64,000 bases of DNA from Adiantum capillus-veneris. Lineage: Eukaryota; Streptophyta; Polypodiopsida; Polypodiales; Pteridaceae. Shown in pieces: positions 1 to 9,451 of this stretch. A model generated the notes under the pieces. The model ran no database searches. It saw only the letters and a program-made list of their open reading frames with translations, and was not told where the DNA came from. Where the stretch lies: the NCBI GenBank assembly GCA_014529385.2, contig CM043950.1:157489545-157553544 (forward strand), written 5' to 3'. Positions within the stretch are counted from its first letter, which is position 1, and each line of letters opens with the position of its first letter. The translations under genes were made by a program, and so were the position numbers.

Positions 1-2
1 TT

Positions 3-341
3 GCAGGTTATGAGATGTATAGCTTTATGGATGGTTATAGTTGTTATAACCAATTACAGATTGCTCCTGAGGACCGGAGTAAAGTTACTTTTATTACTGA
101 GTGGGGAGAATTCGTGTATCTGGTTATGCCATTTGGTCCTTGCAATGCTCCAGCGACTTTCCAACGATGTATGATGGAAATATTCAGTGAATTTCTCCAC
201 CGACTCCTTGCTATATTTATGGATGACTTCACTGTATATTCAACTGAGGATAAGAATTTACTTTTTCTGGAAATGGATTTCCAGCGTTGTCAAGAAAAGC
301 GGATCTGTTTAAATCCTTTCAAATCTGTTTTCTTGGTCTGA
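3..341 (+). pseudogene. pol: TE1 reverse transcriptase, palm fragment
   Basis: The frame is open from base 3. It encodes the middle of a Ty3/gypsy reverse transcriptase, the enzyme that copies the element RNA into DNA in cytoplasmic particles. Visible motifs are FMDGYSCYNQ, then VMPFGPCNAPATFQR, then the catalytic box FMDDF with both aspartates kept (around bases 219-233). The fingers region is missing at the window edge. A stop at 339-341 interrupts the frame just after the palm, and the thumb and connection (342-677) are decayed by stops and frameshifts. FMDDFTVYS and the lack of a downstream chromodomain favour Tat/Athila over chromoviruses. The family call is firm; the subfamily is inferred. 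Confidence 0.85.
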
Positions 342-677
342 AAAGGACAACTACTGGGACATATAGTGTCCAAAAATGGTATAGAAATGGCCAACGACAA
401 GATTCAATGTGTCCAATAGGCCAAGGCACCCCACAATGCATGAGAGTTAAGTTCTTTCTTGGAATATATCAATTTCTATAGAAGATTTGTGCATAAGTTT
501 GCTTTTCAGACATTACTTTTGTATGAGCTCACAAAGAAGAACAGCAAGTTCATTTGGACTGCTAAATGTTAGGAAAGCTTTCAAAGTTTGAAGAATGCTA
601 TTATCAGTAAGTCGGTACTTCAATAACCGAATTGGGATGTCATTTTTCATGTACATGTAGACGCTCCAGGACTGGCG

Positions 678-911
678 ATGGGAGCAATATTAGCTCAGCC
701 AAAAGAGAGGACTAATTATCCAGTGTATTTTGTCAGCCGAAGATTCAGTCAAGTTGAACAAGGATATACAATTACTGAAAGAGAAGCCCTAGGAATGGTT
801 TTCAGTGCTACTAAATTTCGACACTATTTACTGGACAAGCTATTTCATTTTTATGTGGATCATCAGGCATTATTATTTTTTATTAACAAGCCATTATTCA
901 AGGCAGACTGA
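678..911 (+). pseudogene. pol: TE1 RNase H fragment
   Basis: This open stretch of 77 codons encodes the RT-linked RNase H domain, which removes the RNA strand during reverse transcription. It begins MGAILAQ and carries the YPVYFVSR strand, the ITEREALGMVFSATKFRHYL helix that holds the catalytic glutamate, and the DHQALLFF strand. The upstream D-x-S/P strand is represented by VHVDAPGLAMG just before the first methionine, so the fold is nearly complete. The frame stops at 909-911. Sequence from 912 to 1034 continues the connection region (homologous to RWMMFLMEFEFRIFHKPNK) in a shifted frame. Confidence 0.8.
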
Positions 912-1034
912 TAAGATGGATGATGTTCCTGATGGAGTTTGAATTTCGCATTTTTCATAAGCCCAATAAAACCCATTGTGGTGATGATTTCCTGTCCAGG
1001 AGTAAGGATGGCTACTCTAAGGCATCCTTGAGAG

Positions 1035-1961
1035 ATGATGCCAGTGGATGCAGAACTGTTTCAGATGACAGGTGAGGAAACGACTCATCCAGAGTTGTAT
1101 GATGTATATCAGTTCCTTTCTAAGGAAGAATTCCCAGAAAACGGGACTCAGAATCAAAAGAAGGCTCTGATTATTAAGAGTCTGAAGTTCACCATCATTG
1201 GTGGATCACTTTACACACTGGGAGTAGATGGGGTTCTTCGAAGATGTGTGCCTATGGAAGGGAGAATGCAAGTTATTTCAGAAGCACATGATGGGGATTC
1301 TGGAGAACATTTCTTCACTGATATTACTTACAAGAAGATTTTGCAAGCTGGATTGTGGTGGCAAACTTTAATATCTGATGTTAGAAGCTTTTGTAAAACA
1401 TGTGATATAGGCTAGAGGATAGGCAGACCCACAGCAACAGATATGACTCCTCTAACTCCACTCCAGCCACTGGGAGTATTTATGAAATGGAGTCTGGATT
1501 TCATGGGTCCATTCAAGAAAATTACTCCAAGGAAGAATCGGTATATATTGATGGCCACTTGTTATGTCACCAAATGGGTGGAAGCTAAGGCTCTTCCCGA
1601 CAACACCGCGAAGTCCACTGTAGTATTCTTATTTGAAAATATTATCTGCCCATATGGATATCCTGTGGAGATTGTGTCTGATCAAGGAACACACTTCATA
1701 AATGATACTATGGACATTCTAATGGAAATGTTGCATCGGAAATCAACACCATATTATCCTAGATGCAATGGGCAAGCAGAGAGCAGTAACAAATCAATCA
1801 AGACTATTCTCACTAAGATTGTGCAAAAGGAGCCATACCAGTGGGATCTGAAGCTCCAAACTGCTCTCTGGGTATATAGAACAGCTTATAAGATCACCAC
1901 TGGACTAACACCATTTAGAATGGTGTATGGCACTAAAGCTGTCGTGCTTATGAATTTGTAA
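1035..1961 (+). pseudogene. pol: TE1 integrase, zinc-binding and catalytic core
   Basis: This is one reading frame broken by a single in-frame TAG at 1413-1415. The N-terminal part has an HHCC-type zinc-binding pattern ending in SFCKTC. The catalytic core keeps the DDE triad: D in KWSLDFMGPF, D in IVSDQGTHF and E in NGQAESSNK. Integrase joins the cDNA ends to host DNA. The TAG sits where relatives usually have glutamine (CQR after the zinc finger), so it looks like a CAG-to-TAG change. The frame is lost at about 1957 by an indel, and the integrase tail resumes at 1976. Retention of all three acidic residues in such an old copy is notable. Confidence 0.88.
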
Positions 1962-1975
1962 TTCCCAGTCTCCCG

Positions 1976-2435
1976 ATGGCAGTAGAGTATGGATTGGATT
2001 TTAATCACAATCTTAGACAGAGACTGGCGGAGTTAAAACAGTTGGATGAGTTAAGACAGAGGGCTATGCTAGAACAAGAAATTGTTCAGCAAAGAAGGAA
2101 ACACTGGCATGATAGACGAATCAAAGTTAGGGAGTTTCAAAAAGGAGATTTGGTTCTGCTCTATCAATATAAACTGGGTCCTAAGAAACCAAACTTAAAG
2201 ATAGCTTGAGCTGGTCCATATGAAGTCGATTGTGTGTTTTCCAATGGCACAGTAAGATTGAAAGATTTATCTGGATTACTGCTGCCAAGTGTTTATAATG
2301 GGGCCAAAATCAAGCTATATTATTCAAACGACAAAGAGACTTACAGGGAAGATGATACTGGTATTCTGGGAACTGAAGACCATGAAAATTCAGAATCGGC
2401 TATTTTAAGCCTTTTCCATGTACAAACAGTACCAG
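1976..2435 (+). pseudogene. pol: TE1 integrase C-terminal region (no chromodomain)
   Basis: This continues the integrase after the frameshift near 1957. It contains a Lys/Arg/Gln-rich helix (residues 25-60 of the open piece), then a GDLVLLYQYKLGPKKPN segment typical of the GPY/F module, a TGA at 2207-2209 in place of the expected Trp codon, and GPYEV followed by VFSNGTVRLKDLSG. The apparent open frame runs on to 2488, but bases from 2436 belong to an inserted solo LTR. With the insertion set aside, the TE1 frame resumes at 3914 and stops at TGA 3959-3961. No chromodomain follows, which separates TE1 from TE2-TE6. Confidence 0.75.
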
Positions 2436-3909
2436 TGAAACCGGCCTGTACTTTCAAAAAGGGCGGTAGACTTTACTTCAAACCTTGATTTAGCTTTCAC
2501 CCATTATTAGTCATCTATTCTACCTGTACTTTCAAGACACAACACGGGGGAAAGGGATACAGGCTGCTAGAATGCACCTGTATGAGAAGACCGACACCAA
2601 ATTGGCCCCTAACTTAGGCGCCCCTTTCGGTATTTCTTTATTGTTTAAAAGAGGGAATAAACGCTGTCGTTCCCTACAAGCTGCCCCATACAAGCTTGGC
2701 TGAATTTCAACTATTCCGGCCCGATTTCGGCAACATAACTGTACTAGGACCCTTCACAATCAGTATTCCCACGCATTGAATGACTTTCCCGACGCATACG
2801 GGCACTTTGCAAAACCTGGCGAGAATCTGCAGCACGCTGAATTCTCTGTTTTCAGCCCCGAAAATGCGCCTCACCTGTACAGCGGTCCCCTCGCGTCCCC
2901 GAACCTCTTGGGGGTATTAGGGACCGTTTAGGGCCAAAACCCTAAACCTGCAAAAATACACAGCAGGCTGTAATTTACTGTTTCGGGCTCCGTTTCGCAT
3001 GCCGGTCGCATCCGTAGCAAGTCCTCGAGCTCCCGCACCTGTAGGGCTACTTGCCCTTTGAATCAGACGAGATTTCTGGCGTGAAACCTCTCCGAATTCA
3101 CCTGTACCTGCGGGGGATTAGCCGCTAGCTAATCCAGTACCTGTGCAAGAGGCTCTTGCCTCGGCAATCGCGCATGAACCCACACATCTGTACATTGGTC
3201 AATTGAAAAGTCCACTAGAGGGGCATAACATATTGCCATAGAGGAGAGAGAGGGCAGTGCGTAGCATGCAGGGCATCACTCCTGGCACCGCACTGTACAT
3301 AAGAGGGAAAGGAAGCACTCCATAGCTCTTAACCTGTGACAAAAATCTGCAAATGAGCCTCTCCCAGCTTAAAATTCAGCGCCACCTTCTCTTGCATGAG
3401 GAAAGTGCACCAGAATGTGCCACTTGGCGCATTTACAAGCATTTTCCCGTTTCGGGGTTGCCGCCTAAAAATATCCTGACCGGTTGTTCAGTTGACTTCG
3501 TGGCAGAGTAATAAAATGTTCCCCTTGTCATTCCGGAGGTAATGACGCGGACACATTTTCAGGTCCCAAAATAGCAGTTCCCTAAATTTTAGGAGATGCT
3601 GCCATTGTATCTTTCTACGTCATCCGACCCTCTTTGTACACTGCAGCCACATCAAAAACTGAAATGTAGCCTATGTAGCAAAGGATTCCACTTTGGCTAG
3701 TCAATGACCCCACTTTGGCTAACCATAGTCCTTGTCCAACCTTAGTGCTCTCTTGCCCTCAAGCCTTGACTCCCTCTGGACAGTTCCACACTAGCTATGC
3801 AATGCAGGGCAGTTAGATTTCCCGAGGGGTGTTTCCAAAAAGTGAAAGTAAATAAATAATAAGAAAGAAATCAACAAAAAGGATAGATAGTAGTCACACG
3901 CTGGTGACA
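2436..3909 (-). mobile_element. Solo LTR of the TE2 family in the end of TE1 pol
   Basis: A 1474-bp segment starts TGAAACCGGCC and ends CTGGTGACA. It is flanked by the 5-bp direct repeat ACCAG at 2431-2435 and 3910-3914. Along its length it matches both TE2 LTRs (for example the blocks at 3160-3400 against 5330-5590), but with many more differences than those LTRs show to each other. By family orientation it reads on the minus strand, like TE2. A lone LTR with an intact TSD is the product of unequal recombination between the two LTRs of a full element. The insertion interrupts the last codons of TE1 integrase. Confidence 0.9.
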
Positions 3910-4018
3910 ACCAGAGCCAATCAAAGGGTCAGAAAAGTCTCAGCATGACAAAACCATGTGAGTAGCAGAATCAGTAAAGTGTCAAATCCAATATCAATTT
4001 TTATGGGGAAAAGGGTCA

Positions 4019-4519
4019 GTGGGATTGTCTGTGATAATTATTTCAAGGAACATGGAGAGTATTAGCCAATGCATGCATGCCACGTCATTGGCGGTGCACA
4101 GAATTCTAGGAACGGTAACTGGTGGAGCTTTTATAGCTCGAACGCGTATAACAATAAGGCGAGTAAGCATTTTTCCTCATAAGTCTCCTGTGCAACGTTT
4201 GTCTGTTGTTACACATTCGCCATCACCAAGCTCTGAAGCTTCTTCGCTACAACCACAAACTTCTTCATCCAAAGCATCTGTCGATTGTTGTCTGTCTTTA
4301 CCAGACACACCTGGATACAGATTTGAATATTCAAGTAAGTCTTCTTCTTCTACAGATTCATCGTCTTCACCGTGTATGGACAGAAGAAAAATGTCGGAGA
4401 AGATGCAAGACACTATAAACAAAACTTTGGCACTTATCACCTCTATCAAAGCTTATATATACCTAGATGAATCCACGATAGGCCCAGATTCACCCTTAAA
4501 AGGAAAGTGCAAGGTATAG
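4019..4519 (+). pseudogene. TE1 third reading frame, N-terminal part
   Basis: This is an open stretch of about 166 codons after the TE1 pol stop (3959-3961), on the same strand. It begins at a GTG, and the first ATG is internal (around 4051), so the true start is uncertain. The middle is rich in Ser and Thr. I do not recognise a domain. It ends at TAG 4517-4519 inside a 164-bp segment that is repeated at 13352-13515. The second copy has CAG at this position, so the stop looks like a later change. Position after pol is where env-like or other extra ORFs sit in some Ty3/gypsy elements. No signal peptide or membrane segment is evident. The functional assignment is open. Confidence 0.4.
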
Positions 4520-4620
4520 ACCCATAGTAGTCACCCACACGACAATATAACCATCAGCTCCATCATGCATAGTATTGACTAAATACCACGACATCCCCAC
4601 TAACGTCGTCAGTGCCCAAT
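4457..4620 (+). repeat. 164-bp direct repeat, copy 1
   Basis: This segment matches 13352-13515 over its whole 164-bp length with roughly a dozen substitutions by eye and no indel. It begins ATATACCTAGATGAATCCA and ends GTGCCCAAT. It lies inside the TE1 third reading frame. Excluding TE2, the two copies were separated by about 327 bp. Both copies carry the same frame break at GACTAAATACC, so that break is older than the duplication. Confidence 0.85.
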
Positions 4621-4672
4621 CGTGGGTGTAGAACTAGGTACTAACAAATGCTCCCGAACACAACCCACACCC

Positions 4673-4696
4673 CACACACACACACACACACACACA
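4673..4696. repeat. (CA)n microsatellite
   Basis: About 12 uninterrupted CA units lie in the 327-bp stretch between the two 164-bp repeats, 35 bases before the TE2 TSD. No other feature is seen here. Confidence 0.95.
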
Positions 4697-4735
4697 TGAG
4701 CATACATCAACACAAAGTTCAGCGTATTGAGTTTC

Positions 4736-6202
4736 TGAAACCGGCCCGTAGGGCGCTAAGCGTTGGCTTTCACCCGAAATTCTTTACTTTAGACACACAC
4801 ACAGAGCACTTTGTAAAGGAGACCTCTAACGGGAATTAACACTTAATCACACACACGGCTCGGAAGCTAGAATGCTCCGAGCAGATGCCGACAACCTGTA
4901 GGCCCAAAAATTGGCGTCCCTTTTGGTATTTCGTTATTCTTTAGGAGGGTAAATGTACAGAGAAGAGTCCTGGGAATCCTTTGACTGTATCCCACTAGAT
5001 ACCACCTATTTTGGCCAAATTTCGGTAGCATAACAGCCCCTAAACTTGCGCGAAACCAATTCCCCTGTTGGAACTCGCTTCTACTGGCGTATACCCTCTG
5101 ATTCCTGCCCAAAAACAGTAAATTCAGCACGCTGTATTTACTGGTTTTTGCCCTGTTTTCAGCCCCAAACACTCCCCTAACTGTCCTCTGCCAGTGGGGC
5201 ACGATTCCCAAAGGTTCTGGCGCCCGTATGGCTGAAAAACAGTAAAATTACAACGCATACACAGCGCTGATTTTGCACCTGTATGGTGAGGTTATGACCC
5301 TCACCTGTGCCTGCTTTGGAGTAGCAGCTAGCTACCCCTGTTCCTGCTCAAGGAGGCTCTTGCCTCAGCACAAAAGCATGAACCCACACAGCTGTACATC
5401 AGTCAAATGAGGAGCCCTCTTGTGGGGCATCACATAACTGAACGTAGGGGGGAGAGAGAGCAGTGTGTAGTGTGCAGGGCATCACTCCTAGCACCACACT
5501 GTACATGAGAGGGAAAGGAAGCACTCCATAGCTCTTAACCTGTGACAAAAGCTGAAATGAGGCCTCTCCCAGCTTAAAAATCAGCGCCCATTTTTCTGCA
5601 AGGGGAAAGTTCATGAAAAATCGCATTTACAAGCATTTGCCCGTTTCGGGTTAGCCGCTTAAAAATATCATGACCGGTTGCCCAGTTGACTTCGCGACAG
5701 AGTTGTAAAATGTTCCCCTAGTCATACCGGAGGTAATGACGCGAACACATTTCACGGCCCAAAATAGCAGTTCCCTAAATTTTAGGAGATGCTTCCGTTG
5801 GGCTCCCACTGGTCTTCTGACCATCTATCCTCATTGGGACCGCATCCAAAAGTGCAATGTGGCCCAACTATCGGATACTTTTTGTTGGTAGTCCCACCTT
5901 GACTTTACGCCTTAATTGAGTTCTCTTCCTAGTATCCACCAACTTGCTAAGTGCGACGGGGGGACCTATATGATCTTGCTCTGAGCCTAGACATCTTCTT
6001 ACCATACGAATTCCGATGCCGACCACTACCCATCTGCGGGTGAAACTACCGTTCACATTGGCCATGCAATGTCCGACCGTTTGCTACTTCAAGAAGAGGG
6101 TCTCAAAAATAAAACAAAACCCCTTGGAAAGAAACCAACAACTAAAGTTAGCAGTTGCCACGTCCTCGTGACATAGTTAACAGTTGCCACATCCCCGTGA
6201 CA
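4736..6202 (-). repeat. TE2 3' LTR
   Basis: On the plus strand this LTR begins TGAAACCGGCCC and ends CCCCGTGACA, so on the element strand it runs TGTCAC...TTTCA. It matches 11659-13134 closely. One clear difference is a 10-bp gap here near 5625, where the other copy reads ACACTTGGCG. It adjoins the TSD GTTTC on its left and the polypurine tract on its right. Confidence 0.95.
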
Positions 6203-6217
6203 TACCCCCCTCTTGAA
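6203..6217 (-). other. TE2 polypurine tract
   Basis: On the minus strand this reads TTCAAGAGGGGGGTA immediately before the TGTCAC start of the 3' LTR. It is the expected primer site for plus-strand DNA synthesis. The same tract, CAAGAGGGGGGTA, precedes the 3' LTR of TE3. Confidence 0.85.
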
Positions 6218-6373
6218 ATCGCAAACGTCCTCGATTGCATACCATAAATACACGCCACTGATGATCTTGTGCTATTAAGACTCTTTTATCATCGCATGTA
6301 TCTACAAGAAAGGTCATAGCATATAGATACAAATGACTTAATGAGGCCTTCATACTTTTGTCATTTCCATCTA

Positions 6374-7186
6374 TTACACTGAATTCATATGTACATTTGA
6401 TGTACTAGCTCTATCATTACCCCTCCTTTGCACACGTTGGGTTGGGGCATAAGTAGGCTGTAACCCAAAGGCTTCAAGGTAAAGCTGCAATACATTTGGT
6501 GACTCTGACAGTTCATGCTCTTCCATCCACTTTGCATCCATAGGCGGATAGTTCTTGAACTTCACCAAATAGCGTCTTGCAACTTGTCCTTTAACTTTTC
6601 TGTCCTTATGTGCCAAAACTTGCTCAGGTACGAGGATCTCATCAAGTTCCTCAACTTCAAGCTGATCCTCATCTGGCATATCTTCTAGCACATCACCCAC
6701 GAAGGGTCTTAGAAGACTCACGTGAAACGCATTATGAATCTTCCATGCATCAGGCAATTTCAGCCTGTAAGCCACATCGTTGATCTTGTCAAGCACTTGA
6801 AAAGGCCCATAGTAATGCATGCTGAGCTTAGGAAACAGCCGTTCCTTGCCCTTCATCTTCTTTAACCTTGCCTTTTCGAACCTTAACAGAACCCAATCAC
6901 CAGGTGATAGTAACAATTCACGACAGTGACGATCAGCAGCCTTTTTCTGCTTTGCTTGAGTCTTCTCCAAGGCAACTTTAATCTTCTTATACATCTCATC
7001 CATGTTCTCAACATATCGATCTGCCTCAAAGATCTTGTCCTTTTGTATGCAAAATGGGAGGAACCTTTTTGCCGCCTTCAACAATTTCAAAAGGTGCTTT
7101 GCCAGTAGACGAATGCACCGTATTATTGTACGCATACTCAAGCATAGGCAAATATTATTCCCACTTGCCCTTATTATCTGACACAT
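6374..7186 (-). pseudogene. pol: TE2 integrase C-terminus with chromodomain
   Basis: Read on the minus strand, this open stretch of 270 codons holds the integrase tail. It has a Lys-rich helix with QKKAADRHCREL, a GDWVLLRFEKARL strand, the YYGPFQVLDKINDVAYRL (GPY/F) module, the WKIHNAFHVSLLRPF motif, an acidic linker, and a C-terminal chromodomain with RRYLVKFKNYPPMDAKW followed by MEEHEL. In chromoviruses the chromodomain guides integration to marked chromatin. The real upstream junction with the integrase core is a frameshift around 7155-7186, so the first residues of this frame are not genuine. The stop at 6374-6376 is the natural end of pol. Confidence 0.88.
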
Positions 7187-7868
7187 AGCATTTCACCAGA
7201 TCTAAGACAGTAGAATTAGCCTCTTCTAACTGTCCATCAGTTTGTGGATGAAACGAAGACGAAAACTTGAGCGTAGTGCCCATGTTCTCAAACGATCCTC
7301 TCCAGAACAAACTGGTCATGCGAGGATCATGATCACTGATAATCGATTGTGGCATACCATGGTACTTAAACACATAGTACATAAACGAACGTGCCATCTG
7401 ATCAGATTTTATCTTCTTCCTGACAGGGATAAAATGGGCTTGCTTGCTAAACCTGCAGATAATGGTCCATATACCATCACTTCCTGTTGGCGTCCTTGGA
7501 AGATCAAAGATAAAGTCCATAGCAATGCTTTCCCATGGCTTATCCGGAATCGGCAGTGGTTGTAACAACCCTGGTGCCTTTTGCCTGTCAAACTTGACCT
7601 TTTGGCAAACTATGCATGCTAGCACAACGGCATCCACATCTCTCCTCAAGGTAGGCCAATAGAAGAATGTCTCTACCGCTTTAATTGTTGCATCAATGCC
7701 ACGATGCCCTGCATACGGTGGGACATGACTCTCTTCCATGACCTTATGTCCCAGTGGCCTAGTGACACAAAGTCTGCCATGCATCATCATAAAACCATCT
7801 CTGAGGAGGTAAGTGCTCATGATGTTGCCTCTCTTGTAACTGTTCAAAGATCCTTGCAAAATCTTCAT
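7155..7868 (-). pseudogene. pol: TE2 integrase, zinc-binding and catalytic core
   Basis: On the minus strand this open stretch of 237 codons carries the HHCC zinc-binding domain (HVPPYAGHRGI, then CIVCQKVKFDR) and the catalytic core. The DDE residues are present: D in SIAMDFIFDLP, D in ISDHDPRMTS and E in GQLEEANST. Relatives usually read SDRDPR at the second motif, so this copy has Arg-to-His there, a C-to-T-type change on one strand. Frameshifts separate it from RNase H upstream (about 7800) and from the chromodomain part downstream (about 7180). Confidence 0.88.
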
Positions 7869-9051
7869 CAGCAGTATACTGTTCCTTCATGTCATCTAAC
7901 TCATGATGATAAAGAATTGACACAGCTGAAATTTGTGGCTTTCTTGATAACGCATCAGCCACAACATTCTTCTTGCCTTCCACATGCATAATCTGGAAGT
8001 GGAACATGGAAAGAATGTTTGCCCATCGCATATGCTTTTCGGATAACTTTGACTGTGTCAAGAAGTATTGCAAGGTCTGATGATGTGTTTGGACAACAAA
8101 ATCAGCACCTAAGAGGTAGTGCTTCCAACTAGAAAGCGCATGAATCACGGCCGAGAGCTCTTTCTCATAGACTTGCATAGTCCTCTCTGGCCCTTGCAAA
8201 ATTCGGCTTTCATAAGCTACTACCCGACCATCTTGCATTAGCACTGCTCCGATGCTACTGCCACACACGTCACACTGGACCACAAATGACTTCCTGAGAT
8301 CTGGCAAAACAATAACTAGATCTGAAGTCAACTTTTCCTTTAAGAGACTAAAAGCTGAAATCTCTTTTTGGGTCCATCTGAAAGTGACCTCTTTCTTTTG
8401 CAATGCGTGAAGAGGCGATGCTATCTCTGCAAAATTTCTGATAAACCTTCTATAGTAGGAACACAATCCCAAGAAGATTCTGACATCGTGCACAGTCTTC
8501 AAGTCTAGCCATGTCTTGATAGCTTCGACCTTTGCGGGATCCATTCTAACACCATCCTTTGAGACTATGTGGCCCAGAAAGTGGATCTCTTCGAGGAAGA
8601 ATTCACTTTTCTTAGGATTGACAAGTAACCTGTGACTACGCAGCTCTTCAAACACAATGGTCAAGTGACGCCTATGCTCCTCTTCATTCTTCGAATACAC
8701 TATCATGTCATTGAAGAACGTTCCAACAAACTGTTGATGCGAGCGAAAAATCCGGTCCATCATTCTGTTGAACGTGGCAGGAGCATTTGTTAGCCCAAAC
8801 GGCATCACTAGAAACTCATAAAGACAAAATGTCGTTCTAAACGCAGTCTTGTGGACATCCTCTAGCCTTATACGAATCTGATGGTACCCACTCTTAAGGT
8901 CTATCCTGCTGAAAATTGCAGCACCCTCTAAACGATCAAGAATATCATCAATTCTAGGAATAGGGAACCTATTCTTGATGGTATTCTTATTCAACGCACG
9001 GTAATCAATACACATGCGCCATGAGCCATCCTTCTTCTGCACTAGGAGCAC
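7759..9051 (-). pseudogene. pol: TE2 reverse transcriptase-RNase H with mutated catalytic residues
   Basis: This minus-strand open stretch of 430 codons covers RT fingers to RNase H. Visible motifs are [31 protein letters not shown] and MPFGLTNAPATFNRMMD, the thumb HFLGHIVSKDGVRMDP, and SPLHALQKKEVTFRWT. The catalytic box reads FFNDM where relatives have FFDD, so the first catalytic Asp is Asn. In RNase H the TDHQSL motif reads THHQTL, so a metal-binding Asp is His. Both would abolish activity even though the frame is open. The start is an in-frame codon just downstream of the frameshift at 9052-9100, not a natural start; in the element RT is part of one gag-pol polyprotein. Confidence 0.92.
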
Positions 9052-9094
9052 TGGGGAGCAAAAGGGTGAGAACTAGGCTGAATCAGCCCCTTCT

Positions 9095-9295
9095 CTAATA
9101 ACTCCTCAACCTTGCCCATAATCTCTTTCTGCTGCGCCGCACTAACCCTGTAGGGGGTCTATTTGGTGGGCTACACCCTGGCACCAAATCTATCCGATGG
9201 TCCTCACGTCTCTCTGGCGGCAATTGCGAGGGTAATGAATCAGACAAACAGTCACTAAACTTTTGCAAAAATGCGGACCTTTCTTTATCTAACAT
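9095..9295 (-). pseudogene. pol: TE2 pol segment between protease and RT
   Basis: This minus-strand piece contains MLDKERSAFLQKFSDCLSD followed by a Pro-rich stretch ending PPNRPPTGLVRRS. It is the linker that precedes RT in this family, and TE3 and TE6 have the same block ([15 protein letters not shown]...[13 protein letters not shown]). It lies in the same frame as the upstream gag-protease. The frame is lost before RT begins at about 9051. Confidence 0.7.
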
Positions 9296-9451
9296 AGATA
9301 AATTTGACTAATCACTATCTGAGACATCACGTGCAAAAATCAAGTACATAGAAAGATGATTCTTTATTACAGAAGTGATAGTAGAAGCAGATATAATAGG
9401 GACTGACTCTCCTTTAAGCTTTACATCCAAGATGTGAGTTTTGCCCCTATG

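Noticed and set aside
2234-2488. Apparent end of TE1 pol at 2488
   Set aside because: Bases from 2436 are inside the inserted solo LTR. The real TE1 frame resumes at 3914 and stops at 3959-3961.
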